Assembly: GCA_031551875.1 (NCBI GenBank)
Contig: JAVBNA010000041.1
Span: forward strand, 1-59,896
Origin: JAVBNA01 sp031551875
GTDB lineage: Bacteria; Bacillota; Clostridia; Oscillospirales; Acutalibacteraceae
Reading direction: 5' to 3'
Length of the DNA: 59,896 nucleotides
Below are positions 17,635-27,159 of the stretch, in pieces. Each line of letters begins with the position of its first letter. Position 1 is the stretch's first letter. The position numbers were made by a program, and so were the translations under genes. The notes beneath the pieces were generated by a model, which saw only the letters and a list, made by a program, of their open reading frames with translations, was not told the origin of the DNA and made no database searches.

Positions 17635-20061
17635 ATGGACAACCATATGCGTTCCGACACACCGGCTTCGATCCCAACCATGCAAATCTCCCTGGAACTG
17701 GGCGGGCTGCATCGCCCCTCCAGCCCCTCCCTGCTGCTCATCTACACCCTGAGCGGCTTTTCGGAGCTTACCATCAACGACACCCGCCGCTTAAAGCAGG
17801 AGGCAGGCAGCATACACATCATCAACGCCGGGGAGCGATATGAGATCACGGACATGGACAACTTTGCCGCCGTCGCCTTTCACATCGACATCGGCCAGTT
17901 CACCCGCAGTATGCCCGCCCTGGCCGAAAAGCGCTTCTCCACCAAGGCGGTGAGCGTGGATCAGGACGACTATGACGCGCTGACCATTCTGCTGTCCAAG
18001 TCCCTCAAGATTTTCACCTCTGACAGCGAGGAAAGCCCCATCTTGCAGAGCCTGATCGCACACCGCATTGTACTGCTACTGCTCAAAAAATTCCAGGTTC
18101 TGAAGAAATATGACGCCCAGATGCCCAAAACAAACGACGCGGTCATTCAGAAGCTGATGGCTTACATCGAACAGCACAGCGCCGAACGGCTTTCACTGGA
18201 ATCGCTGTCCGCACAGGTGCACTTAAACCCGCAGTATCTCTCCCGCCTGTTCAGAAAAGAAACCGGCATGACCCTCACCCACTATATTGGCCAGGTGCGC
18301 ATTCTGGCGAGTGAAAAGGATGTGCTGTACGGCGGTTTGCGCGCGACGGAAATTGCCGAAAAATACGGCTTTGCCAACACCAAGTCTTTTTACAGCTCCT
18401 TCCGGGCGGTGTTCGGAAAAACCCCCGGCCAGCATAAAGCGGACATGCAGAAGGAGACCTCCTCCCATTTGAACCTCCGCCTGCGCTGTCCAAGCCCCTT
18501 TTTGTACACCCGGGAAATGGTCAAGCGCTTCATCGATACGCGTGACGATCAATCGATTTTTGACCCGCTTTCCACGGTCGGCCCTGACTTGTCCTCCACC
18601 GATGTGCTGGAGTACAGTATAGAGTGTGCGACCGACGAAGCCTCCGAGCCCTTTGTGCACCGCTGGTCCCTGGGCAGCGCGCCCGCCCCGTGCACGGACA
18701 CAAGCTCCGCCACGCCCTATGTGCAGATGGACTTTATCCGCCTTTTCGACTGTGCAAACGGACGCCGCCCCTGCTACTATGAGGATGCGCACGGCCATCC
18801 CCGCTACGATTTTTCCGAAATCGACCAATTGATGGGAACGGCGCTTTCCCGACAGGCATGCCCCGTTATTGAGCTCTTCTTTATGCCGCTTCAGCTGGCA
18901 AAAAAACCGCAGGCGTTTTACCTGTGTCAGGGCGCCATGTGCCCACCGGGAAACATGGAATGCTGGCTTTCTCTGGTCACCGCGCTGGTCCGCCACCTGA
19001 CCATGCACTTTGGCGCCGAGCTGCTTCGCTCGGCCTACTTTTCCCTGTGGTGTGACCCGACGCCGGCCCCCTGCTGGCAGGGCAGCCGCGAGGAGTTTTT
19101 TGACTTTGCCGCCCGCACCGTCAGAGCCGTCAAATCGGTCGACCGTCACCTGCGGGTGGGGATGCCCAAATTGTCACCCGAGTCGCTTTCCCCCGAATGG
19201 CTCACCGCCTTTAAGGCCGCGCTCGACCGGGAGCGCGTCTCCCTAGACTTCATCGGCGTTACAATCCCTTTCCTGACCAGTTTGTCCGATGTGCCGCCCG
19301 AAAACCGCCTGCCTTTTGATGCGGGACAGGGCTATCTGCTCACCGACGCCGACCACCCGCTGCGCACCGCGGAAACCTGTAAAAGGATGCTCGCCCAAAA
19401 CGGCTTTTCCAATACGGGCTTTTTTCTGACATCTATGCGCCCCACCGGGCTGTCCGCTGACCTGACACAGCGCACCTGCTTTCTCAACGCCTACATTGTC
19501 AAAATGCTGCTCGAGCTGGCGCCCTTCGCCGATCACATCAACTTCGCCTCCATTGAGCCGCTCTCCCCCCATTCCCCCATCCCACCCGCGCACAACGTTT
19601 TTTCCATGCTTGAAAAGCTGGGCAACCGCATCCTGCGCCGGGGAGACCGCTATATCATCACCTCAGGGGAGCAAGGGCACTATCAGGTGCTCTGCTACAA
19701 CTACTGCCACTATCACAAGCGCTTTAAGACCCCCAGGCAGCTTGCCGCGCTGCCCCTGCAAAACCTCTACACCGCATTTGAGCGGGGCGACGACATCCAT
19801 CTGACCGTTACGCTCAAAAACATTTATGGTCAATACCGCGTCCGGAAATACCGGCTGGATGCCCATTACGGCTCGCCGTTTGACGCCTGGCTGCTGCTGG
19901 GCGCGCCCGATCAGCTTACGTCGGAGGAACTCCGCCACATAAGCAGCAAAGCCGTCCCCGATTATACCACGCAAGCGGTCAATCTGGACGGCGAATATAC
20001 CATGTACAGCTCGGTTTCCCCCCACGAGGTTGAGCTTTTTATGCTCTCCCCGCTGGAATAA
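17635..20061 (+). CDS. AraC-family regulator fused to a GH39-like domain
   Basis: 808 residues from ATG 17635 (GGTGA upstream, weak). Residues 15-150: cupin-like sensor (GSIHIINAGERYEI, FHIDIGQF). Residues about 168-270: AraC double helix-turn-helix (LSAQVHLNPQYLSRLFRKETG; ATEIAEKYGFANTKSFYSSFRAVFG). Residues about 285-808: a domain with the layout of GH39 beta-xylosidases (YVQMDFIRLFDC, YDFSEIDQLM, RSAYFSLWCDP). In active GH39 enzymes the acid/base Glu sits in WNEP; here the site reads WCDP (472-475), so the domain is likely a sugar sensor, not an enzyme. No signal peptide: cytosolic. Probably controls a polysaccharide or glycoside locus; no adjacent target is obvious. Confidence 0.85.
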   Translation: MDNHMRSDTPASIPTMQISLELGGLHRPSSPSLLLIYTLSGFSELTINDTRRLKQEAGSIHIINAGERYEITDMDNFAAVAFHIDIGQFTRSMPALAEKRFSTKAVSVDQDDYDALTILLSKSLKIFTSDSEESPILQSLIAHRIVLLLLKKFQVLKKYDAQMPKTNDAVIQKLMAYIEQHSAERLSLESLSAQVHLNPQYLSRLFRKETGMTLTHYIGQVRILASEKDVLYGGLRATEIAEKYGFANTKSFYSSFRAVFGKTPGQHKADMQKETSSHLNLRLRCPSPFLYTREMVKRFIDTRDDQSIFDPLSTVGPDLSSTDVLEYSIECATDEASEPFVHRWSLGSAPAPCTDTSSATPYVQMDFIRLFDCANGRRPCYYEDAHGHPRYDFSEIDQLMGTALSRQACPVIELFFMPLQLAKKPQAFYLCQGAMCPPGNMECWLSLVTALVRHLTMHFGAELLRSAYFSLWCDPTPAPCWQGSREEFFDFAARTVRAVKSVDRHLRVGMPKLSPESLSPEWLTAFKAALDRERVSLDFIGVTIPFLTSLSDVPPENRLPFDAGQGYLLTDADHPLRTAETCKRMLAQNGFSNTGFFLTSMRPTGLSADLTQRTCFLNAYIVKMLLELAPFADHINFASIEPLSPHSPIPPAHNVFSMLEKLGNRILRRGDRYIITSGEQGHYQVLCYNYCHYHKRFKTPRQLAALPLQNLYTAFERGDDIHLTVTLKNIYGQYRVRKYRLDAHYGSPFDAWLLLGAPDQLTSEELRHISSKAVPDYTTQAVNLDGEYTMYSSVSPHEVELFMLSPLE

Positions 20062-20378
20062 TTTATTCCATTTTTTGCGCAGGAGACTGTTGCGGCAGCA
20101 CATGCATGTTTTTGCTGATTTTTGTGGGAATAGTAGATATTGTGCATTATTTGCTCGAAAAGTATGTTTTTTTCTATATGCAGTAGTCTTTCTGCAGGGC
20201 AAGGTCACTATTTGATTCACTTTGTTCCCTTTTTTGACTTTTGGATTTGGAATTTTTTGACAGCTCAAAGGCTCCAGCATAATTTGCAAAATTATCGGCA
20301 GATTCACGTCAAAACAAAGGCTTATAATTCTTCTGAAATTGCATTATACTTGTAACAGAAGCTAAACGAGGTGAAAGC
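20062..20378. other. A/T-rich intergenic region
   Basis: No gene seen. The strand toward 20379 has TTGACA at 20257-20262 with only a weak -10 (TAATTT) 17 bases on, and a TTATAC nearer the gene, so a promoter is likely but not pinned down. No clear terminator follows the AraC-GH39 gene. Confidence 0.5.
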
Positions 20379-20681
20379 ATGTTTCCGGTAATTTTAAAAC
20401 AAATATTGTTGCCTGACCAGCCGGATCGAACCGTCGTGACCTATTCACTGATCGGCAACCGAAAAAACGGCTTTGGCATTAAAATAATTGAAACCTACGG
20501 TACACGCATGCGCGTCGTCAATGTGGCGGAAAACATCTCCGACTGCCGCGCCGAGGCGCTTTCGCTGATGCGCCTGTTCTGTGAGGAGGGGCTTCTGGCG
20601 GTCCATCTGCACGAAGTGCTTGAGGACTATCAGCGTTCTGAGCGTCCCCCCCACCGCAGATCGCGCCCCTTCAGCGCCTGA
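20379..20681 (+). CDS. Small conserved protein (DUF6514-like)
   Basis: 100 residues, GAGGTGAAAGC ribosome site before the ATG. The pattern YSLIGNRKNGFGIKIIE, then VNVAENISDCRAEALSLMRLF, then a final HLHEVLEDY resembles short clostridial DUF6514 proteins. Soluble, function unknown. Its stop is one base away from the end of the convergent membrane protein gene. Confidence 0.6.
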   Translation: MFPVILKQILLPDQPDRTVVTYSLIGNRKNGFGIKIIETYGTRMRVVNVAENISDCRAEALSLMRLFCEEGLLAVHLHEVLEDYQRSERPPHRRSRPFSA

Positions 20682-20682
20682 C

Positions 20683-21036
20683 CTAGCGCAGGCGCGCGAA
20701 ACGGATGACAAGGGGAAGCGGCCGGCTGCGCGACCGGACGGCCCGCACCGCACCCAGCACCGCAAGAAGCAGATAGAGCGCCCACACAATCCGGTAGAGC
20801 CATATCGACACATCGCTCCACCGCCACGAAACCAGGTTCATACCAAAGCCGAGTGCCGCCGCCAGCAGCAGGTAGAGCAGGGTGGTCAGGCTTAGATTGA
20901 CCGCGTCACACACGTGAAAGCGGATGCGCCCCGACCGGTTTGCAAAGAACAGGCCGAAAACCCAGACAGGAAACAGATAGGAAAGCGCACACAGGAGCGT
21001 TTCCCAGACCTTTGTTTTTTCTTTTCCCTTTACCAT
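20683..21036 (-). CDS. Small membrane protein (DUF4870/Tic20-like)
   Basis: 117 residues with three hydrophobic segments (about 14-30, 47-70, 82-98) and the motif SGRIRFHVCDAVNLSLTTLLY between the first two, like the conserved FH-x-x-QA segment in DUF4870/Tic20-type proteins. Function unknown. GGGGGTT before the ATG. Confidence 0.6.
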   Translation of the reverse strand: MVKGKEKTKVWETLLCALSYLFPVWVFGLFFANRSGRIRFHVCDAVNLSLTTLLYLLLAAALGFGMNLVSWRWSDVSIWLYRIVWALYLLLAVLGAVRAVRSRSRPLPLVIRFARLR

Positions 21037-21069
21037 ATGACAACCCCCGTTTCTGAATCAGCCGCTGAC

Positions 21070-21096
21070 CCGCCCGCTCACACGGGCGGTTTTTTT
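21070..21096 (+). terminator. Intrinsic terminator, plus-strand orientation
   Basis: CCGCCCG (21070-21076), loop CTCACA, CGGGCGG (21083-21089), then seven T. It points along the plus strand although both flanking genes are minus; the only plus-strand transcript upstream is that of 20379-20681, which would then run antisense across the 20683-21036 gene. Its T-tract overlaps the stop codon region of the next minus gene. Confidence 0.7.
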
Positions 21097-22333
21097 ACTC
21101 CTTTGTGCCCTTGCGCTGGTTGTCCAGCCACTCCTGAAACGCCTCAGGGGTAATCTCGCCGCGCTGGGCGCGCTCCAGCTCCCGCTTGGCGCTGTCCACC
21201 CAGGGCTGGAACACCTCTTCGCGGTAGCGGGGCTTGGTGCGGTTGCGCTGCATTTTGGCGTGCTGGGTCTTATAGGCCGTGCGGTAGGCCTTGAGCAGCG
21301 TGTCGGCGTTCTGTTTGACGCTGTACCCCGTCTCACGGCAGGTTCTCCCGTCGGCGTATACCCGGTTGCAGTAGATCTCATCAGCACGCGAAAGCGGGGC
21401 AAAATAGTGCCCGCAGTTGCGGCATTTTTTGAGCTTCATGTTCATCTGGAGCATCCCGCGCAGCTCTACCTCAATCCCCTCTTCAAAGCTGTAAACCGGA
21501 AGCTCCTCCACACGGTTGAGGGGGCAGTCGCGGAGGATGTGCACATAATCCCCGGCATGATTCGCCTGTTTAAAGCGCTCGGCCAGCACCCCGCCCACCG
21601 TGATGGCGTAGCTGATCGAATAGTTGTCAAACTGGAAGATGGACTGTTTCTGGTGCATCAGGTTGTTGAGGAAGTGGCGCTTTTCGACCGGGAGCTCATT
21701 CATCGGGGCATACTCTATGTCAAACACCGCCTGCACATGCTCCCGAAGCTTCTGGGCATAGTCGCCCAGCACCTCAAGCAGATCCTCGGGAAAATCGGGG
21801 TGCTCGCTCATGAACTTGTCCAGCGAGCGTGTTTTCTCGGTCAGGTAGGTCACTTCAATTTGCAGCTGGCGCGCCTGCTCCTCGCCCGCGGCATAATGCT
21901 TTTTGATATGCGCGTACTGGAGTTTGCTGTAGTAGTCCTCCAGATAGGCATGGTCGAGGCCAAACGGGATGCGGTTGTAGATCTGGCGAAACTCGGAAAG
22001 ATCCATCTGCGCTGGCCGCTTCGTACACAGCTCGCGGAAGCGCTTATGGAAGCAGCGGCGCAGGGTTGAGGGATTGAGCGGATAGAAATAGAGAAAAAGC
22101 GGGTGGGCGGCATTGAACTTTTCGGTGAGCGTCTGCACGATCTCCTCCTCTGCGGGCACGCTGGAGGGGTCATTTTCACAGTCATTGAGGATGCCATCCG
22201 CATAGCCGTACAGATCCTCCATGTCGGCGCGCAGCAGGTTTAAAAGAAAGTCCCCCGTCGGTGCCTGACGCCGAAAGCCTTCCGCATCGGTAAAAATAAG
22301 CGTTTTCTCGTTTTCCAAATAGGATTTAAGCAT
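21095..22333 (-). CDS. DUF6076-like protein with C-terminal zinc-binding motif
   Basis: 412 residues starting at ATG 22333 (GAGGAGG six bases upstream; the earlier GTG at 22348 overlaps that ribosome site). Mostly helical and charged, no signal peptide or membrane segment. Near the C-terminus a cysteine cluster KKCRNCGHYF ... EIYCNR ... RTCRETGY resembles treble-clef or CGNR-type zinc sites. Similar to clostridial proteins of unknown function; the family name is a recollection. Confidence 0.6.
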   Translation of the reverse strand: MLKSYLENEKTLIFTDAEGFRRQAPTGDFLLNLLRADMEDLYGYADGILNDCENDPSSVPAEEEIVQTLTEKFNAAHPLFLYFYPLNPSTLRRCFHKRFRELCTKRPAQMDLSEFRQIYNRIPFGLDHAYLEDYYSKLQYAHIKKHYAAGEEQARQLQIEVTYLTEKTRSLDKFMSEHPDFPEDLLEVLGDYAQKLREHVQAVFDIEYAPMNELPVEKRHFLNNLMHQKQSIFQFDNYSISYAITVGGVLAERFKQANHAGDYVHILRDCPLNRVEELPVYSFEEGIEVELRGMLQMNMKLKKCRNCGHYFAPLSRADEIYCNRVYADGRTCRETGYSVKQNADTLLKAYRTAYKTQHAKMQRNRTKPRYREEVFQPWVDSAKRELERAQRGEITPEAFQEWLDNQRKGTKE

Positions 22334-22487
22334 GACCGTCCTCCTCACGGGTTAGACAGAATGTATTTTTTTGTAGACACTTGTCTTTTTTTATCATATC
22401 ATATTTTCCGGAGGGGCGCAAGACCCTGTTGCATTGTGTCGAAAGGAGATGTATGATAGAGGCAGAGAAAACGCAAGGAGGATTCGT

Positions 22488-22976
22488 ATGCCCAGAGTGG
22501 ACAAGACCAACTATTATCTCGACATCACGCAGACGGTGGCCGAACGAGGCACCTGCCTGCGCAGAAACTTCGGCGCAATCATCGTGAAAAACGACCAGAT
22601 CATCTCCACCGGCTACACCGGCGCGCCGCGCGGGCGTAAAAACTGCATTGATGTGAAGGAATGCATCCGTGAAAAGCTGGAGATCCCGCGCGGGGAGCGG
22701 TATGAGCTGTGCCGTTCGGTGCACGCCGAGCAAAACGCGATCATCCACGCCGCACGCAACGACATGATCGGCGCCGCCCTCTACCTGTGCGGCATCGACG
22801 TCAGCACGGGCGGCTACGTGGAAAACGCCGCCCCCTGCTCGCTGTGCAAGCGCCTGATCATCAACGCCGGCATCCTCCAGGTAATCGCGCGGAACACGAA
22901 GGAGGAGTATACCATCTTCCACACAAGCGACTGGATTGAGAAGGACGAGTCCATGCTGGGCAGCTTTGGCTATTAG
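22488..22976 (+). CDS. Deoxycytidylate deaminase (ComE operon protein 2-like)
   Basis: Deaminates dCMP to dUMP for dTTP synthesis. 162 residues from ATG 22488, chosen for AAGGAGG eight bases upstream; reading on to 22434 has no such site. Zinc site: His79 in SVHAEQNAI with Glu81 as proton donor, Cys117 and Cys120 in PCSLCKR. GYTGAPRG and the internal NCIDVKEC cysteines match dCMP rather than cytidine deaminases. Confidence 0.93.
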   Translation: MPRVDKTNYYLDITQTVAERGTCLRRNFGAIIVKNDQIISTGYTGAPRGRKNCIDVKECIREKLEIPRGERYELCRSVHAEQNAIIHAARNDMIGAALYLCGIDVSTGGYVENAAPCSLCKRLIINAGILQVIARNTKEEYTIFHTSDWIEKDESMLGSFGY

Positions 22977-23010
22977 AACCGGTATTCCTGCGAGGTTCAG
23001 TCATAACGAC

Positions 23011-23041
23011 AAGGGGCTTCCACCAATGGTGGAAGCCCCTT
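23011..23041. terminator. Bidirectional intrinsic terminator
   Basis: Perfect 14-bp stem: AAGGGGCTTCCACC (23011-23024), loop AAT, GGTGGAAGCCCCTT (23028-23041). It separates dCMP deaminase (plus) from the large dockerin protein gene (minus). Confidence 0.8.
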
Positions 23042-23074
23042 TCTGTACTCTGGGATCTGAGATCTGCCGTCTAA

Positions 23075-26000
23075 TTAAAGGCACATCTGCATGATAATGG
23101 TCACATCACCAACGTTGACTTTACTGTCTTTGTTGGCGTCGGCTGCCCTGAGCTGACGCGCGGTCAGCGTCTTGCTGCCGGCCAGATACTGCATCAGCAG
23201 GATGGCGTCGGCCACATCCACTTTGCCGTCCAGGTTGACGTCGCCGGCCTGGGGCGTGATGCCCAGGACAGAGATTTCCACCGGAGCGAGCAGCACCTGG
23301 TTGTCCTGTCCCTCGTCGTCATAGCCTTCGAGCGCCTCAAAGATGACACTGGTGGTCACATCGTCGGTCAATTCAGCTCTGACGCTAAAGATCGCGTAGC
23401 CAATCACGACGTCGCCGCTGAGCGCCGCACCATTGGGCGAGACGCAGACAAAGCGGTTGCCGTCTGAAACAAACATGAAGTCTTTCTTCGCGGTGATCGC
23501 CTGCAGTGTCAGAAGCTCCGAGTCATAGTCAATCCGTCCTGTGACACCGGCGAAGCTCTCCGCATCGCGCAGGGTAATGGGTACGATTACGGTCTCGCCG
23601 GTCTGCGCCGTGGCAAACTCTCTTCTGACCACATCCCAGCCGTTGTACCACAGGCCCGCCTGACGGTAGGTCAACTGACGGAGCTCCTGAACAACGCCGC
23701 CGGCGTTGCGGGAGCGCAGCTTGCCCTGCCAGGAACCTGAGACAACCTTCTCGGCCGCGATGCGCATGTCGCGCACCATCTGGATACCGGCCAGCGTCTG
23801 GAGCGGCATGGGCTCATCCCACATGGGGCCGTAAATGGGCTGCATGTTCGCGGTCTCCTGCCAGGAGTGGCCGCACAGGAAATAAAGGCCGCTTACATCG
23901 TTATAGGTCACCTTCTGAGACGCATCGTAGAAGCCGTCGGTGAATTTTGCGATTTTGGCCTCCAGCTTCCGCATGGCGCGCGCAAAGGTGGAGACAGCCG
24001 GTTTGCCCGAGCCAAAGTTGAAGACATAGCTGCCCGAGCCAATTGCGTCTCCTGTAACCAGATAGCTGTTATCGAGCTTTTGTTGCACCTTGTTGTCATA
24101 GAGATACAGCATGGAACCACCCGTGTGTCCGGGCACCTCAACGGCTTCCCATGTGATGGCGCTGCCGCCGAATTTCGGGCCGACGAGGGTCTGTCCGTCC
24201 TGGACATACACGTATCTGGAAACGTCATACGAGGACGGGATGCCCGCCGCATCCTTTTCGGGCCAGTAAACCTTACAGCCCCTGAACTGCTCGACCTTGC
24301 CGTAATGGTCGCCGTGGCTGTGGGTGATGACCACCTCGATGGGCAGCGTGCTGCCGACGATGCTTCTCACAAAGCCCAGCAGGTCGCCTTCTCCCATGCC
24401 CGTGTCAAAGAGCATCGCCTTGTCTTCGCCGACAAAGAGGTACATGTCATCGTTGGTGACAAAGCCCTTGGCATCCTGGATGCGGAACACCCCCGGCTCG
24501 ATTTCTTCCTTGACATACTGATCCCACAGCGGCACAGCGTTGATGGTCAGCGTATAGGTCGAGGTGCCGACGCCGATCGTAAACACGTTGGCGCCCTGAG
24601 TCAGAACCGCTCTGTAGGGGAGCGGGAACTCACTGGCAACCCCGTTTACCGTATAGGGGGTCGGGACGGCGGCACTTCCCGGCGCAACCGGCACGGGGGA
24701 GATATAAACCACATTGCTGGTTCTGCTGCCCCAGTCCATGGTCGCCGTCAGGTTTTTGTTGTCAAACATTGAGGAGTTGAAGGGAACACCGGCCGGAACG
24801 ATCGGATTGTCAAGCGTGATTCTGTACGGCTCAAGCCTGCCGCCCTTGAAGGAGGAAATCTTGACGTCATACAGGGCGTTGGCCGCATTCGATACGGCCG
24901 GCTTTGCGGAAATGGTATAGGTATATGCGGTCGCCGAGGGCAGCGGATACAGTGTGTTATCATTGATTGTTCTGACATTGATTGTGTAATCCACAGCCGC
25001 GTTATTGCCATTGGTCACGGTGATTTTGACCACATTGATACCGCCTGCGCCGGCAAGCGCAGCGTTGTCAGAGGGGACAATGTTCAGCTTATACCCTCTG
25101 TCACCGCGATCCAGGGCATCGCCGGGCGCGACAGCGGCGCCGTTCAGCGTGACCGCGATGTTGGCATCCGGGTCGAAGGCCTCATTAAAGAGGTACAGCG
25201 GCTCGCCGGTCGTGTGTGTGACATTGTACATGGTGGTCAGCGGATTAAAGCCGGACACCTTGTTCGCGGAGGGCGTCACGCCCATGAGATCCAAACGGAG
25301 AAGATGGGTGGGTGTGATCTTGTCTTTGAGAAGCTCGCCGTCTCGGAAGTCATATACGGCGGCGTCATTATACCAGTAACCCGCTGTGCCGTAAGAAAGC
25401 TTCCTCGCGTACGCGGTGTTGCTCGTCGTGTCAAACGCACCGATGAACGGATTGTCAAGCACGATCGAGGACGCGACATACATATCCTCGACATATGACA
25501 CGCCGGCTCTTTCCGCAGCGCTCACGCGCTCCTGCCAGGAATGTCCCGCGAGACAGTACAGCTCGTCAAAACCTTTGACCGCATCCCAGGATTTTTGCAT
25601 GGCGCGGTTAAAAATAGGCGCTAAGGTGCTGCTGCCGTGGTTAAAGACATAGCTGCCGGATCCGATCGCGTCGCCCAGCACAAGGTAGTTTCTTTCGCAC
25701 TGGTTATGGTTCGCTTCGTTGTCCATGAGGTACATGGTGGATCCGTTTGTATGAGTGGGCACTTCAAGGCAGTCAAAAACGAGGGGGCCGTTGCCAAAGT
25801 CGGGGCCGGTAATTTTGTCGCCGTCAATGACCATTTTCACGTCGGTGTTGGGGTCATTGATGACTGTGCTGGCCGAAGAGCCGTCATTGAGCGGCCAATA
25901 GACCGTGCCGTTTCCGGCGCCCCTTTGATACAGCCGCATCGCCGCCGGCGTTGAGGATTGCAGCATACCGATATGGTCGCCGTGGAGATGGGTAATGACC

Positions 26001-26731
26001 ACATCGATGGGATAATTGTCGGGGTCTGTAATGCCGAATTTTTCGGTCAGAATTTTGTAGATTTCGGCTTTCAGATTGCCGCCGCGGCGCGCATTGTCGG
26101 CGCCGCCGTTGAGGCAGTCAAAGAGCACGGCGCGATCCTGCCCGATGAAGATCGAACAGTCTTCCGCCGTGGTGAAGCCGTTGATGCTGGTGAACTGATA
26201 CACGCCGCTGACAGGCAGGTTTTCCTCAAGCACTTTCGTCGCAACTTTGTCGTAAAGGTCCTGGGTTCTTACTGTCAGCATATACTCGGTTGTGCTCAGC
26301 CCGTCGCCCGAGGTGACCACGATGCGGCAGGGGATGTCCTGCGGAGCTTCGCCGACCCGCACGCTGGGGACAGCCAATTTGTACGGCACGTTAAAATCAC
26401 ACGCCTGGCCATTGATGGTAAATGTGGCGTTCTGATCGTAAGTAACGGGTTTTACAAGAAAGTAACCTGTGAGCTGCTTCATGTCAACATCCATAACATA
26501 GTTGTACTTGCCCGATTCAATGGTCTGTCCGAACGGGATGTCCACATACTCGTTTCGCCCGCCCTTAAAGCCCGTAAATTCGATGTCAATCAGCTCGGAG
26601 CTTGTGTTCTGGGCCACTTTCGCCGGGAGTTTGTCCCAGGCAAAAGCCAGCGATGTCAGCTGTCCGGCGCTCAGCAAAAGCATCAGGGACAAGACGATCG
26701 CAAGAATACGCTTGTAGTTCCTCTTTTTCAT
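23075..26731 (-). CDS. Secreted double metallo-beta-lactamase protein with cohesin-like and dockerin modules
   Basis: 1218 residues, signal peptide at 1-31. Two tandem units, each a cadherin-like beta-sandwich followed by a metallo-beta-lactamase fold. Unit 1 metal ligands: HLHGDH (248-253), His327, Asp354, His397. Unit 2: HSHGDH (804-809), His869, Asp894, His955. Both retain complete di-zinc sets and a shared GDAIGSGSYVF motif, so the protein arose by internal duplication. Residues about 1040-1157 are cohesin-like, 1163-1218 a type I dockerin with two Ca loops (DVNLDGKVDVAD; DANKDSKVNVGD). Extracellular hydrolase of unknown substrate. Own promoter upstream; AAAGGAGG before ATG. The C-terminal half kilobase resembles the two esterase genes that follow. 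Confidence 0.85.
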   Translation of the reverse strand: MKKRNYKRILAIVLSLMLLLSAGQLTSLAFAWDKLPAKVAQNTSSELIDIEFTGFKGGRNEYVDIPFGQTIESGKYNYVMDVDMKQLTGYFLVKPVTYDQNATFTINGQACDFNVPYKLAVPSVRVGEAPQDIPCRIVVTSGDGLSTTEYMLTVRTQDLYDKVATKVLEENLPVSGVYQFTSINGFTTAEDCSIFIGQDRAVLFDCLNGGADNARRGGNLKAEIYKILTEKFGITDPDNYPIDVVITHLHGDHIGMLQSSTPAAMRLYQRGAGNGTVYWPLNDGSSASTVINDPNTDVKMVIDGDKITGPDFGNGPLVFDCLEVPTHTNGSTMYLMDNEANHNQCERNYLVLGDAIGSGSYVFNHGSSTLAPIFNRAMQKSWDAVKGFDELYCLAGHSWQERVSAAERAGVSYVEDMYVASSIVLDNPFIGAFDTTSNTAYARKLSYGTAGYWYNDAAVYDFRDGELLKDKITPTHLLRLDLMGVTPSANKVSGFNPLTTMYNVTHTTGEPLYLFNEAFDPDANIAVTLNGAAVAPGDALDRGDRGYKLNIVPSDNAALAGAGGINVVKITVTNGNNAAVDYTINVRTINDNTLYPLPSATAYTYTISAKPAVSNAANALYDVKISSFKGGRLEPYRITLDNPIVPAGVPFNSSMFDNKNLTATMDWGSRTSNVVYISPVPVAPGSAAVPTPYTVNGVASEFPLPYRAVLTQGANVFTIGVGTSTYTLTINAVPLWDQYVKEEIEPGVFRIQDAKGFVTNDDMYLFVGEDKAMLFDTGMGEGDLLGFVRSIVGSTLPIEVVITHSHGDHYGKVEQFRGCKVYWPEKDAAGIPSSYDVSRYVYVQDGQTLVGPKFGGSAITWEAVEVPGHTGGSMLYLYDNKVQQKLDNSYLVTGDAIGSGSYVFNFGSGKPAVSTFARAMRKLEAKIAKFTDGFYDASQKVTYNDVSGLYFLCGHSWQETANMQPIYGPMWDEPMPLQTLAGIQMVRDMRIAAEKVVSGSWQGKLRSRNAGGVVQELRQLTYRQAGLWYNGWDVVRREFATAQTGETVIVPITLRDAESFAGVTGRIDYDSELLTLQAITAKKDFMFVSDGNRFVCVSPNGAALSGDVVIGYAIFSVRAELTDDVTTSVIFEALEGYDDEGQDNQVLLAPVEISVLGITPQAGDVNLDGKVDVADAILLMQYLAGSKTLTARQLRAADANKDSKVNVGDVTIIMQMCL

Positions 26732-26930
26732 AAGTAGTAACTTCCTCCTTTAAAACGATCCCTATTAAAGAAAACACTATTCTTTAAACAGGCGGCTTTC
26801 TCCTCAATTGCCCGGTCAATGTCCCTCCTTCCTCGAATGAATTTTTTCAGATGAAAGCATGGCCTGTTTTTAGACGTACTGCGCACGCATTGCGTATTTC
26901 AACAAAATAATCGCACGCTGTAACATTTTA

Positions 26931-26960
26931 ATTATGCACCCTCCATGCATTAAATGTCAA
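26931..26960 (-). promoter_or_regulatory. Promoter of the double metallo-beta-lactamase gene
   Basis: On the minus strand TTGACA (26960-26955), 18 bases, CATAAT (26936-26931). It leaves a leader of about 200 nt before the ATG at 26731. No known riboswitch pattern was found in this leader. The rest of 26732-27159 holds only the terminator at 27093-27122. Confidence 0.6.
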
Positions 26961-27092
26961 TAATATTAAGTTCGGTTTTTTTGACCTATCCATAATTTTC
27001 TTGGTGTTTTTTTCTATGTCCCCCATGTCTGATTTGGTGATATTGACTTGTCTGTCAAGAAGGCGGTTAAAAATTTCATAATACGCAAAGAA

Positions 27093-27122
27093 GAATGCCC
27101 GCGGCAGCTGCCCCGGGCGTTC
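27093..27122 (-). terminator. Intrinsic terminator after the first esterase gene
   Basis: GAACGCCCG pairs with CGGGCATTC (one G-T), inner GGCAGCTGCC is also self-complementary. On the minus strand it is followed by TTCTTCTTT. Confidence 0.6.
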
Positions 27123-27159
27123 TTTGTCTATTCTCTGGTGTCCTGAATCTGTGCTCTAA

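Noticed and set aside
26737..26930. Possible riboswitch in the 200-nt leader of the double MBL gene
   Set aside because: Contains purine-rich stretches but no pattern of a known class and no terminator/antiterminator pair.
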